Positions 16,701 through 23,742 of a stretch of DNA of 23,742 bases are shown one piece after another (the first letter of the stretch is position 1; every line of letters begins with the position of its first letter). The position numbers and the translations under genes are program-made. The notes beneath the pieces are model-generated. The model worked only from the letters and a program-made list of their open reading frames with translations. It ran no database searches and was not told the origin of the DNA. The DNA comes from a virus: IMG/VR virus record IMGVR_UViG_3300047667_001523, positions 1-23,742 of that record; one strand, 5' to 3'.

Positions 16701-19700
16701 TCATAATACTTGCCAAGACCTAATAGAAACTGATACAACTCTTGACGTTTAATAAATCTGCTACGGTATGGAATACGTTTTATTTCATTGCGCCATTTAA
16801 GATGCTTGACAACCTCAGTATTACCAACGTTTACGCTAACAGCTTTGCCAGCTGTACTTGGTGATAGGAATTGGAAATAAGCACTGTCTAAGTCATAACC
16901 TGTTACCTGATAGCTGGAGTCAGCTAGTTTTTCAATTTTGACACCAGAATAAAAGGCGGTCTTGATAGGTGCATTACGGTCAATTAAGATATCATAACTA
17001 TTGTCTGGAATTTTAATGTTTCCGCTTGAAAAGTCGCCATCGATTTCTATTGTCATAATACGCTTGTCAGTGTAGCCACCAACGTGTAGCATATAGTTCA
17101 ATTCCAAATTTTCCAGGCGGTCTGCCAAGTTATTAGTATGGGTTTCAATCTCACGGTATTCCTCAGCTGGTAAACTATTAAATCCAAGATGTGTTACTAC
17201 AAAGTCAAAATCCAAGCTAAATTCTAGTTCTGCGCCTACCGCACCTGTGCTCCCTGTAAGGACAACTGTTGGTGCGTTATTAAAGCCTCTACCTGGCTGT
17301 TGTATAGAAACACCAACAACTCCGCCGCTGTTTGTATAAGCAACAGCCTCTGGGTTGTGGTAGCATACATTATCTGCTATAAATGCAAGGTCCAAGGTTG
17401 TATAACCAGTGCCAGGAGCAGTCACTTTAATTTTACTGATGACACCATCAGTAATTAATTGGTTGTGCAATTCTGATATATGCTGACGTTGGCATGTGTC
17501 TGGATCAATCCATTGTTCCTGTGTTACTGTACGATTGCGCTCCCATCTGGCAAGTTGCCAGAATGTTTCATGTGTACGGTATGGTTTTAGTTGCAAATAT
17601 ACTTCAGCAAGAGCAAACAGATACTCGCTACTTTTACGCCACTTGTTTTCGATTTCACTCCAGTCACCAAATACAAAGCTCTGGCTGGCAGGCTGTGCTG
17701 ATGGTGATGGTACCACTTGTCCGCTAACAGGATTATTTAAAACTGCTAATCCGTTATCACTGACAATCGAATTTGCAGACCAATTATAGCTGTTTCTTGC
17801 ATAACGTACATCAACAAAGTCTGCGCTGGTTGCGTTGCCTGTTATACCATATGTAAGCGCATTTTCCAACGCGGTGCGCAATGCTCCTGCAGTCCAAGAA
17901 TACGTTGCATCCCACCAAACTGGCTTTACTGAGTGACCAAGCATCTCCCAAGGATGAGTATGTGGGCGATCTGTACCAAAATAATAAACATAAACTGAAC
18001 GCCAGCTACCTAAATTAGGGCCAACTGATGAATAGTTCCAAGTAAATTCGTTACCATTATCGTACGCAACATCATCAATTACACTGACATTATTGCGCAC
18101 TGCCCAACGATTGTACCAATCATCAAGCCGTATATTTAGATCTGCAACATTGTACGCAAGTTTGCGGTGCGGCCCAGGATAAAACTCATTCATGTCAGCA
18201 ACAATATCATCACCAACAAAGTGCGCATCAACAAGGTTGTTATATATACGAAGTTCAAAATCCCACAATACAGCGGTTTCAATATCAAAGCTTGTGGAGT
18301 TCATATCAACTACACTTGTACCAGTTATTGCATGCCGTGAACCATCGTGCCCTATTAGTTCGTCGCCTACAATTTCCACCTGAGTGGGCTTAAAGAATCC
18401 TAGCTTAACTGCGCTAAATGGCACATGGCTAACCTGTTTGTGATCATACCAACGAATTGTAACCACTGCACCGTTTGTTACGGCAGTAGTTAATGTGATA
18501 TTTGGACCCTCTATAATGTATTCAGTACCTCTGACCAGCGGACGTTCCAGAATTACACCAGCAGCGGAAACAAATTCTTTAACATAAACTTGCACGTGAT
18601 TTTGTGTATCACCATAGCGGTTAACAACTTCTGGCAAGGCCAATGTGGTTAACGTTGTGGTAATATTATATGTAAGTGAACGCGCTTGTTTGTAATAAAG
18701 CATATCGCTATGCGCGTACTTAAATGTATCATTCTTGCCCAAGTTAATATCACTTAATGCGCGATCAGTCAACTCACGTATATTGCTCCAGCTTTCTGTT
18801 GTCCATAGCTGTTTAGCCTTGCTTCGCAGTGATTTCTTAAAGTTTGCATAATCAATCGAAAAGCTCTTCAGGGCACGGATAGGATTAATATCCTCCTGGT
18901 CCATTAAATGCTGTACATTTTTTGTGCGGAATCGCTGTTGACGGATTAGGCCATCAAATGTATTTAGGCGCAATGTGTTGTAATAATTATTGACTCCAAC
19001 TGTGCTACCAGTAAATCCTGGCAATGCCGCCATCTGTCGTGTAAGGTGATTAATTATGTCATCATATCCAGCACCAGTAAACGCCTTGTTATCATTGTTA
19101 TAGAAATGCACAGGTGCAACATCGTATACTGCATTTACAAGATCAGTGTTGGCAATATATTGCAATTCAACAACATCGTATACCACGCAGCCTGTAACTG
19201 TAATACTTGATCCAGCGCGTGTGAAGTCTTGGTTTTCAATTAACCGCTGTCCATTTTTTACAATTGAATAGCGTTCATGGTTATTATTATTGATAAAGAT
19301 CTCACCAAATTGTGTTTGTATTTGTCTATTTTCATATATAACACGGTCATATTTGTATTGACTGCTGATGTTAAGTGTGTATGTTGTATTGTTAATTTGT
19401 GTTAATGTAATATCCCCGTCAAAGATTTCAATTGCACCGCCAGAGATCCAAGCAGTATAATCACCACTGTCAGTTCCCTGCAATTCAATTGTAGTACCAT
19501 TGATTACTGTAATTACTTTGGTAATATCATTTAATTCTACACTACCAACAGTATTGGTTATTTTTACACTATCGCCAGTTTTCAAGGCAGCGGTTGCTGC
19601 AACTGTTAATTGTACAGGGTCATTGGAAACTAATGTGACTCCTGTTATATTCATTGGCGCCACACGCATTGGCGACACAAACTGGATAGGTGTTGTACTA

Positions 19701-21739
19701 TCGTCAACCAAAACATTGATTGTATAATCAGTATCTGATTGCCACACAAAGTCTGGATTCGCATATCCTATTGCCGTAAGGTCAATATAACTGTGATCAT
19801 ACCATTGGTATGCACCATTTTCGTATGTTACCGTAAATTCAGTAGGTTGTGAAACTGCCGTTGTCCCAAGGTCAAATACAATGTTGTCATTGTTTGCTGC
19901 AACTTGCGTCTGCATAACTGGAACACGTTGTCCACCACGGATGTTACTCCATCCATTGTAGTATTCAACATTGACAGAATCTTTCCAATAATATAGACCG
20001 CGTATTTCAGAACTGTCAGTCAATACACTCTGATTATAGCGATTGTTATTAAGTGTCCATTCAAATCTGTAATTACTAAATGATCCCTGATCATTAAATG
20101 CTGGTGAAAAGCCTAATTCACGGTCAAAAGCGCCAGCAGTAGTTTCCTGGTAACCAAAGATTTTATCACCAACAAAATCAGAATCACTATACGCATCTAG
20201 TGCTGTTAATTTATCATCATAAAGAACAAATTTTGGAAAGTCTCCACGACTTTCTTTATTTTGTGCCTGTTTCCAAGTAGTGCCATTAAAGCAATAAATT
20301 GCTCCGTTATCTGTTCCTTTAACAACAATAACATAATCGTCAGCAATAAAGTTATCAATAGGAGAAGGTGCCTCAGTAATAGTAATGCTGGAGCCCACTC
20401 CGCCCACTACGTAAGCTTTGTTGGCAGTTGCCGCCTGTACTCCACGATTGAATGATGGACCAAAACTTGGTCCAAATGCGCCGACGGAAGATAATTCAAG
20501 ATCTGCTAGTGCGTCAAATGCTACAAGAATAATGTCGCCATTCTGAAGTGCATTTTCGCTATCAATGTTGTAAGCAGGTATACCACTGAGTATTTCTGTA
20601 ATTTGGTCTATGTTAACGGCATAATCTACAGTGTCAACATAATTTTTGCAGGTATTGAATAATTCCATGTTTGCATGGAATTCAATAATTGGCCTGTCAG
20701 AACGGGTACGAGTGTTAATATACGCTTCCAGATCCAGAGTATTGTACTCGACTGCGGTACGCAATGCATGTATACTAAACCACTTGTTTGAACGTGCCCA
20801 GGGATTTTTGTCCTGGGACCAGCGCTCCATAACAACGTAGCTTTTATTCAAACTAAGATCATCGCGCAGCGCGGTGGTGGTAACATTATATTCCTGGAAA
20901 TTTGCAACTCCATCCCATGCAGTGGTATCATAATCAACAGTATCATAACCTTCAGATGCTGCAATTGCATAAGGCGTATTTGATACAAATGTAATCTTAC
21001 CTGTTGCATTTACTTGCTCAATTAGTTTGATACCATGTCTACCGCCAACGTTCTCTACATAATAAATTGCATCCACTGCATAGTTACCACTGGTGCTGGT
21101 TGCATGTGCACCAATAAATTGTACACGGATACCGCTGACAAATTTTACACTTTGATAATTTTCAAGACTTGGTGTAGTATATTGGCTCTGGGAAGTAATA
21201 TCATCAATATCAATTGGATTGGCTATAGTAGCTTCAATTACAATAAGCGGAATCTCACCTTCAAGCCAGTAGTAGTTGCGATAGTTAACAAGCATATCAG
21301 AGTTAATTGGTAAATCCAATACATAGCCTGGTTCACTAAAGGTGCGGTCATGGTTGTTAAGATTTGCGCCCAGGCTTTCAATACGGTCTAACCAATTGAT
21401 ATAGCTGGTTGTTTGTTGTGTTACACCAGCTGCACGTTGTACAACACCTGGCAGGAATTGGTAATTTAACCGCTTATCGTCTGTTTCGGGATTGAATAAT
21501 TCGGCATTAGGATTATAATTGCGGCCGCTGAGGCGACCCCAGTATGCATCAATACTTTGTGTTGAGCCAGAGCTTAAAAGTTGATTTACTGTGGAACCAA
21601 AGAACCGCTGTAATGATTCAGTGCGATTAATTTCTGGTAGGAATTCACTATAATCTTGAATATCCTGTGTTAAATTGCTCTCTAAACTTTGTGTAAAGTT
21701 CTTTACGTTTGTTGGTTTGGCGCTGTAGTCGTTAGCCAT
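10739..21739 (-). CDS. Giant virion structural protein, cyanophage-type (3666 aa)
   Basis: One uninterrupted frame encodes 3666 residues, Asn/Thr/Asp/Tyr-rich and without a signal peptide or clear membrane segment. Motifs I recall from large virion proteins of cyanophage-like T4 viruses appear in order: KNPWARSNKWFSIHAL (about 310), FVGDKIFGYQETTAGAFDRE (about 520), VKLGFF with IGHDGSRH (about 1110-1135), TDRPHTHPWEMLGHSVKPVW (about 1255-1275) and YVNTVKPFHSKIRD (about 3395). A FCCH-like domain lies near 700-775 and GTGY/GRGF beta repeats near 1433-1508. A DVNYDGAVNILD loop lies near 1733. CBM5/12-like WSxxTxYxxGxxV motifs lie near 2050 and 3071, and three copies of a beta repeat near 2380-2580. 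A WINGERITYTGK...ITRGTQGTIARGH end unit is common in phage tail proteins. The ATG lies 4 bases after the preceding stop; AAGG (21747-21750), within the end of that gene, is 7 bases upstream. A baseplate, tail or long-fibre location is inferred. It may be processed, but no cleavage site is evident. Confidence 0.9.
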   Translation of the reverse strand: MANDYSAKPTNVKNFTQSLESNLTQDIQDYSEFLPEINRTESLQRFFGSTVNQLLSSGSTQSIDAYWGRLSGRNYNPNAELFNPETDDKRLNYQFLPGVVQRAAGVTQQTTSYINWLDRIESLGANLNNHDRTFSEPGYVLDLPINSDMLVNYRNYYWLEGEIPLIVIEATIANPIDIDDITSQSQYTTPSLENYQSVKFVSGIRVQFIGAHATSTSGNYAVDAIYYVENVGGRHGIKLIEQVNATGKITFVSNTPYAIAASEGYDTVDYDTTAWDGVANFQEYNVTTTALRDDLSLNKSYVVMERWSQDKNPWARSNKWFSIHALRTAVEYNTLDLEAYINTRTRSDRPIIEFHANMELFNTCKNYVDTVDYAVNIDQITEILSGIPAYNIDSENALQNGDIILVAFDALADLELSSVGAFGPSFGPSFNRGVQAATANKAYVVGGVGSSITITEAPSPIDNFIADDYVIVVKGTDNGAIYCFNGTTWKQAQNKESRGDFPKFVLYDDKLTALDAYSDSDFVGDKIFGYQETTAGAFDRELGFSPAFNDQGSFSNYRFEWTLNNNRYNQSVLTDSSEIRGLYYWKDSVNVEYYNGWSNIRGGQRVPVMQTQVAANNDNIVFDLGTTAVSQPTEFTVTYENGAYQWYDHSYIDLTAIGYANPDFVWQSDTDYTINVLVDDSTTPIQFVSPMRVAPMNITGVTLVSNDPVQLTVAATAALKTGDSVKITNTVGSVELNDITKVITVINGTTIELQGTDSGDYTAWISGGAIEIFDGDITLTQINNTTYTLNISSQYKYDRVIYENRQIQTQFGEIFINNNNHERYSIVKNGQRLIENQDFTRAGSSITVTGCVVYDVVELQYIANTDLVNAVYDVAPVHFYNNDNKAFTGAGYDDIINHLTRQMAALPGFTGSTVGVNNYYNTLRLNTFDGLIRQQRFRTKNVQHLMDQEDINPIRALKSFSIDYANFKKSLRSKAKQLWTTESWSNIRELTDRALSDINLGKNDTFKYAHSDMLYYKQARSLTYNITTTLTTLALPEVVNRYGDTQNHVQVYVKEFVSAAGVILERPLVRGTEYIIEGPNITLTTAVTNGAVVTIRWYDHKQVSHVPFSAVKLGFFKPTQVEIVGDELIGHDGSRHAITGTSVVDMNSTSFDIETAVLWDFELRIYNNLVDAHFVGDDIVADMNEFYPGPHRKLAYNVADLNIRLDDWYNRWAVRNNVSVIDDVAYDNGNEFTWNYSSVGPNLGSWRSVYVYYFGTDRPHTHPWEMLGHSVKPVWWDATYSWTAGALRTALENALTYGITGNATSADFVDVRYARNSYNWSANSIVSDNGLAVLNNPVSGQVVPSPSAQPASQSFVFGDWSEIENKWRKSSEYLFALAEVYLQLKPYRTHETFWQLARWERNRTVTQEQWIDPDTCQRQHISELHNQLITDGVISKIKVTAPGTGYTTLDLAFIADNVCYHNPEAVAYTNSGGVVGVSIQQPGRGFNNAPTVVLTGSTGAVGAELEFSLDFDFVVTHLGFNSLPAEEYREIETHTNNLADRLENLELNYMLHVGGYTDKRIMTIEIDGDFSSGNIKIPDNSYDILIDRNAPIKTAFYSGVKIEKLADSSYQVTGYDLDSAYFQFLSPSTAGKAVSVNVGNTEVVKHLKWRNEIKRIPYRSRFIKRQELYQFLLGLGKYYDSIGFDVVAEWEVDALEAIAWALDATQTEPFFVNGIVTALDYYQGERGLLQTIDVNYDGAVNILDNKFKKIRRSEMLVLRDNTKTEIGMADQSDRIYGIGVRVIEFEHIITLQNNTTFNDPIYQPEIGVGQKRVHLIGERTRNWNGRVEAPGYIVQDRGLVLNIESSVRELEQDWVSAESKALERLTRQTIGYNVGYSKPTYMTNMFISDKSAYNFEKGQRKYKGTSAAISAMARNKNIFGTSFNHELYEEWMVRLGDYGDVSERNPLQFAVDPNKIKTDPQHFRFNDTFVSDRQEDLIVDLHKGASDAISGNFSTPFDVFDVLRLDNTSIQTLNKYQTFTRDAGLPIVNEIDYFLGSIDDIGDIYDPTQKYALIPNWSETTAYIQGDMVRRFGKVHTLAIATTGLTAIQDDIVVRGTQVFPLVNNGLTFVANGNTVTFAKSSTNITYDTIVVNGTVTNPVISSGSTLTLDSINVNFIKTQTTTSFGDIVIDGNVTNPTIQNSASRELTISYASNATNTLTPVTVAFNELNTTLTMQAIWVAVLSATSESDPLGKTASRLTALETLRQAYTTATSIAAWETWIGNYYNAAVNPDRYVNPEYVGDQVAANIGATWESAARTLIQLDLDLLTSLAGTHTETENTLVSGRGSYNNSATFDADVLSVNNLLDFNNTASDVNENLQDFRAFVAANGGTSIADGTEVTVTNPTEYITDTLATIGNKITTALALANAPAGITVSLTGNVITLRRTSNLVGSRLGVSIDTALGYTVADNDVATQSTTVTGPVDLTLSEAVTAVNNASITGVSAQAINNKMQISSTNQNLIIGSGTANTNIGVNFGTINATTNTSVVLTNLAIGDVVTQINNAAITGITASQVEGALLITFVGSVLTIGAGTANIELGIDENVYSSLTDAVQNIFNEADWNVAQEPAHFNIWTIDNIGANSIGPSSTTNRYDVYQTLDFQIGVTEICAGNENGDDALVFVNKEHTLAVGEYVFIINSTCIPSVDGIHQVTSLQGEFGFYIDRYIEQKGFTGKVIPIRSVRFSNSADATNALSNTSYVQASLGLRTNDYIYVDALLDSNDNSLGYGAVYTIGRTDTGAGLTLVRNENGKTDNSKIKNGILYNNTDGETITRFEVFDPLKGIIPGIADIEINLRSDVDFAYYNSSTDPELEVRIENAWGQKQIGTVWWDLQNAIYLNYDQGTPEYRQEQWGQLFPTGSIDIYEWTKSPVTPDEYLAAVNAGTIIDGIELTGTPYVLEDQFGEAQYSWSEELEVNRNTNQIETYYYFWVSNKTTTPTLERNYSVVQLAAVIADPTTQQVDWLAATGDNTLLVSSLPNATGYTDLVMQVNFDVNTSDYHQEFVLLAENDPKLHIPEWLHISLRDSLAGFAQNTVDSEYVAWSNSTTYSPGNIVKSTLEQFFRCHTTTTNNNPDSDANNNFWTLLEANKDNPDGDYNGIDIVRLNAAQSIPDRTLHPAVRYGLETRPHQTWFKSIDNAREVLLDKINDQFSNINIINSDIPWQAIFERKFSVGALEYDITDYWNFADWSINGFTFERGVGDYFIQTTSELSGIAAVEGDIAQVESSTDIDNRIRRSVWKYEGAQWNLIYKERATIKFNDLLWDSSQGDTGWDIVGFDTNSWDKEASSVLAEIFDSFYTSIWIEERSSLYADLWLYMAKHVLREQNEVDWLFKSSYFNLIAEDVLEKQFNRYFTENVDDFFDYVNTVKPFHSKIRDAIVRKIADDSVDITTLDTVEIRVQTNPVDSTINETTTRSFRMHVGTNGNNYSSQIVDAGKVLLGINIGPSDTVIPFLNTGTGVLSEASGAIWINGERITYTGKTVLTAQNALGVATAISGFSAGFSDGFAGVELLTGITRGTQGTIARGHSFADIIEDETNHALTENTALSTYGATTTGQTNNLSPAWNELGDSLLSATNDNPNAISIRADGFGTIDPYGNIQHAQWLTKQESNIAIASLQSELEELIEIMEVSLV
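13985..14605 (-). repeat. Three diverged copies of a beta repeat inside the giant protein
   Basis: The giant protein holds two clear copies and one weaker copy of a unit of roughly 55-60 residues. The clear copies read AVTAVNNASITGVSAQAINN...LIIGSGTANTNIG (about 14200-14356) and VVTQINNAAITGITASQVEG...LTIGAGTANIELG (about 14005-14165). The weaker copy is KITTALALANAPAGITVSLT...ITLRR...GSRLGVS (about 14420-14605). The common pattern is INxAxITGITA, a beta hairpin, then LTIGxGTANxxLG. The DNA is diverged, so this is an old duplication. The unit resembles beta domains repeated in other phage and surface proteins. Confidence 0.7.
15177..15360 (-). repeat. Two copies of an xVTNPxI beta unit inside the giant protein
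   Basis: Two adjacent units share the plan IVVNGTVTNPVISSGSTLTL (about 15291-15360) and IVIDGNVTNPTIQNSASREL (about 15177-15243), separated by a short linker. They look like an internal duplication of a beta-hairpin unit, probably part of a shaft-like section. Confidence 0.6.
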
Positions 21740-21743
21740 ATGT

Positions 21744-23742
21744 TTACCTTAATGCGTTCAATGAATCGACAATGTCGATATCTCTTAATGTTACGTCTGG
21801 AATGAATAGTTCATTGCTTTCTGGGATGATTTGGAATAAGTCTCCAAATACACTGTTACTTTGCGTCGGCGTGATAACAATGCTAGCTATTACACCTGGC
21901 AGTTGCTGGTGTATGTATGCACTTAGTTCAGTAAAGTAGAAAGTTTCACCGAAATCCCAATTATCAATATTAAAAAATTCGTTAATTGCGGTCAATACTT
22001 TAGATTTAATTTCGTTACTTGTCAATGTTGTACCTGATACTTTCACAATCTTAAATATACCTTGCAGTTCAACGTCAGCCAGCTCACCAAACAAAATTTT
22101 ATATTCTGCTGCACGATAAACAATACTATCGCTGATTGCTTTTTTACTTTCAATACCTGTAAACTGTTTTTCAAGTGCTATATCGGTTGGTGCGTCTGGT
22201 TTAGTTGCTGGTAGACGGCTATCTGCAATCCACTCTCGGTATTTATTATCGTAATTTTGGTTAAGAACGAAGATGTCAATAATGTTACTCAAACTAGGGT
22301 CAATACGGTAATTACTTGTACTGATACGGCGCCAGGTAAATGTTAGTTTTTCTCTGCCAGAAGTAGATACACCAGTGTCACTGCGAACTGTATAAGTATG
22401 CCCGTCCTCAGTGATAGTATTTAATGCAATCGTGTCTGTTCCAGCAAGCATTTTAAATGCAAGTGGGTTGTCAGGATAATTGTCATTGTCAATATCAGCC
22501 AACGTTACAATTACCTTACGATCATCAGTATAACCATCTGATTCTGTAAAATAACGATGGGTAAAGAAAGGCAGTGATTCTGCTAATGGAGAAAGTCCTC
22601 CGCCGGGCTGAGTATTTGTGCTGCTAATTAAAATACGATCACGTTCTGGTTTATTTGTTTCAACATTGAATCGACGCTTACCATTTTGGTTATAAAATCG
22701 AATGTTGGTGTCACTACCAAATACTATACGAGAACGTCGTGATATAAATTGCCATGCATTTGCACTATAATTTACACGTATAATCCAGCTATGGTCCAAG
22801 TTGCTATTTGAAGCATTACCAGCATTGGCAAAGCTAAAGTTATCTGGATCGTTTTCGCTAATTGGTGGCAAATCGCCAGCACGGATAATTTTCCATAGTC
22901 CTGTATCACTTTCAAAACGCAAACCGAAAGTATTAAGCGCTGCAATTTCATCAATTATGGCATTCTTTTCATCTGTGCTAAACACAGTATTGTAGGAAGG
23001 AAAAATACGGCTAACACGGGCAGTATTGGGGATGCTTTTATTAAGAATTATAGCACCTTGCCCTCTGCTGGTAATACCAGTTGGGTTACCATTATTATCA
23101 GTTATGCCCTGGCCTTCGCTTACTATATCAATAACCCTTGCCCAGCCACGAGTTGCAGTTGTTGCTGCCGCAACAACCATTGCACCAGTCCCGCTTCCGC
23201 CAATAATCTCAATTACAACAGGATTCTGATAACCAGAACCACCATTTGTAATTGTAACCACTGCCAATTGTCCGCCTGATATTGTTGCTGTGGCCGTTGC
23301 GCCTGTACCTGTTCCACGTATTGCAACTGATGGTTGACTAGTAAATCCTGAACCTGCATTAACAATAGTAAGTGTGGTACCAATAACACCAAGTGTTCCT
23401 GAATTATACGGTGACTCAATAAACTCTACAATGGAGCCAGGACCTGCATTACTTAAATCATTGACTGATGTGGTACCTGCCTTTTGTATTGCACTATTTT
23501 GTGTAAGGTAACCTGTTGATCCTTTATATCCAGATGTAATTTGCTGCCATTCATAGCTGGCGGCGACAGTGCTAAAGTCAACATCTTTAACAGTGTATTT
23601 GTCATAAAACAAATTGATAATTTCTGGGTTTTCAATTAGATCAGCAATGTATCTCTCATAAATCTGTTCGCTTGATAATGTTGCTGGCAAGGCTATGCTA
23701 TTGCGATACGTAACACCCTCGCTATAGATGTAACCATCGTCA
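21744..23742 (-). CDS. Virion structural protein with GxGY beta repeats, 5' end outside window
   Basis: The frame is open to the right edge. Upstream of a TTG at 23690 it continues as DDGYIYSEGVTYRNSIA without a stop, so the true start is outside and 665 residues are visible. Near 23185-23370 two GxGY units occur (VNAGSGFTSQPSVAIRGTGT and ITNGGSGYQNPVVIEIIGGS), a repeat common in marine phage structural proteins and also found in the giant protein. Around 22450-22560 lies FTESDGYTDDRKVIVTLADI followed by DNDNYPDNPLAF. The latter is an acidic loop that may bind calcium, in a segment I recall from cyanophage-like virion proteins. The C-terminal 170 residues are more helical (ITAINEFFNIDNWDFGE-like) and end ITLRDIDIVDSLNALR-like. 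The stop is 4 bases before the ATG of the giant gene, and the end of this gene contains the giant gene's ribosome site, so the two are co-expressed and probably act in the same tail or baseplate structure. Confidence 0.85.
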   Translation of the reverse strand, partial: DDGYIYSEGVTYRNSIALPATLSSEQIYERYIADLIENPEIINLFYDKYTVKDVDFSTVAASYEWQQITSGYKGSTGYLTQNSAIQKAGTTSVNDLSNAGPGSIVEFIESPYNSGTLGVIGTTLTIVNAGSGFTSQPSVAIRGTGTGATATATISGGQLAVVTITNGGSGYQNPVVIEIIGGSGTGAMVVAAATTATRGWARVIDIVSEGQGITDNNGNPTGITSRGQGAIILNKSIPNTARVSRIFPSYNTVFSTDEKNAIIDEIAALNTFGLRFESDTGLWKIIRAGDLPPISENDPDNFSFANAGNASNSNLDHSWIIRVNYSANAWQFISRRSRIVFGSDTNIRFYNQNGKRRFNVETNKPERDRILISSTNTQPGGGLSPLAESLPFFTHRYFTESDGYTDDRKVIVTLADIDNDNYPDNPLAFKMLAGTDTIALNTITEDGHTYTVRSDTGVSTSGREKLTFTWRRISTSNYRIDPSLSNIIDIFVLNQNYDNKYREWIADSRLPATKPDAPTDIALEKQFTGIESKKAISDSIVYRAAEYKILFGELADVELQGIFKIVKVSGTTLTSNEIKSKVLTAINEFFNIDNWDFGETFYFTELSAYIHQQLPGVIASIVITPTQSNSVFGDLFQIIPESNELFIPDVTLRDIDIVDSLNALR
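23185..23370 (-). repeat. GxGY/GxGF tandem beta repeat
   Basis: Two consecutive units of about 28-32 residues in the right-edge structural protein follow the plan V-x-N-x-GSG-F/Y-x-x-(Q)-P-x-V-x-I-x-G-x-G-x-GA. A related pair lies in the giant protein at about 17215-17440 (APGTGYTTL and QPGRGFNNAPTVVLTG). Probably a stacked beta element of the virion surface. Confidence 0.65.

Noticed and set aside
10739-21739. A frameshift or gene fusion artefact in the giant gene
   Set aside because: Recognisable conserved segments run in one frame from end to end with no interruption, so the sequence itself gives no sign of an error.
22240-22247. A further AATAAATA octamer on the minus strand
   Set aside because: It sits inside the coding sequence of the right-edge structural gene with no start codon at a useful distance. 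It shows that the octamer also occurs by chance, so only gap positions were kept.
23640-23690. A TTG start at 23690 for the right-edge gene
   Set aside because: The frame stays open for 17 further codons to the window edge and encodes a natural-looking sequence (DDGYIYSEGVTYRNSIA), and no ribosome site precedes the TTG. The gene is partial and starts outside.
1-23742. tRNA genes, CRISPR arrays, insertion sequences or attachment sites
   Set aside because: I saw no cloverleaf, no spaced direct repeats and no transposase or integrase motifs; the gaps between genes are too short (74 bases at most).

Overview
The window is part of the structural region of a large tailed phage, most likely a T4-superfamily myovirus of the marine or cyanophage-like type. 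Every gene I can support lies on the minus strand, so transcription runs from right to left. The family calls rest on motifs I recall from cyanophage and other marine T4-like virion proteins, not on a search. Examples are the end of the giant protein (TVKPFHSKIRD), its TDRPHTHPWEMLG segment, the VEGHVLIRDPATGE start of the 191-residue protein, and the ALYADLAERY fibre end domain. Most of the window is AT-rich: hand-counted 60-base blocks give about 33-38% GC. The host cannot be fixed from this window. The fibre tip resembles proteins I associate with alphaproteobacterial phages, which is only a weak hint.

Layout in the direction of transcription. (1) A structural gene enters from the right edge (its 5' end lies outside the window) and ends at 21744. 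(2) After 4 non-coding bases comes an 11-kb gene for a 3666-residue virion protein, nearly half of the window. (3) A fibre-like gene at 9658-10692. (4) A fibre gene at 6855-9632 with a LamG-like lectin domain, followed through two ATGA overlaps by two small genes (6571-6858 and 6065-6574). (5) A second modular fibre gene at 4524-5990. (6) A tightly packed trio at 3899-4474, 2822-3895 and 752-2821. (7) Beyond a near-consensus sigma70-type promoter (711-738), a small gene at 338-685 and, overlapping it by one base, the start of a probable glycosyltransferase-like gene that runs off the left edge.

How it works together. Groups 1-6 look like baseplate, tail and fibre components plus small accessory proteins, made late in infection. 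Four short gaps between genes carry a T4-type late-promoter octamer (NATAAATA or the one-mismatch form GCTAAATA) 18-24 bases before a start codon. The other genes rely on stop-start overlap or on a ribosome site in the end of the gene before. The fibre proteins are built from shared modules. One N-terminal module occurs in two genes, one C-terminal module in two, a FCCH-like fold in two, a GxGY beta repeat in two, and a GDIWID-type motif in three. The clearest anomaly is the GC-rich block at about 6.86-9.0 kb (roughly 48-57% GC). It encodes the receptor-facing part of the LamG fibre and looks like a tip acquired by recombination onto a native N-terminus.

I saw no tRNA, rRNA, CRISPR array, insertion sequence or convincing terminator. 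No stretch over 300 bases lacks a gene; the longest gap is 74 bases. I found no clear sign of a wholly new system. The best leads are the module shuffling, the GC-rich adhesin cassette, the architecture of the giant protein, and the early-type promoter embedded beside late genes.
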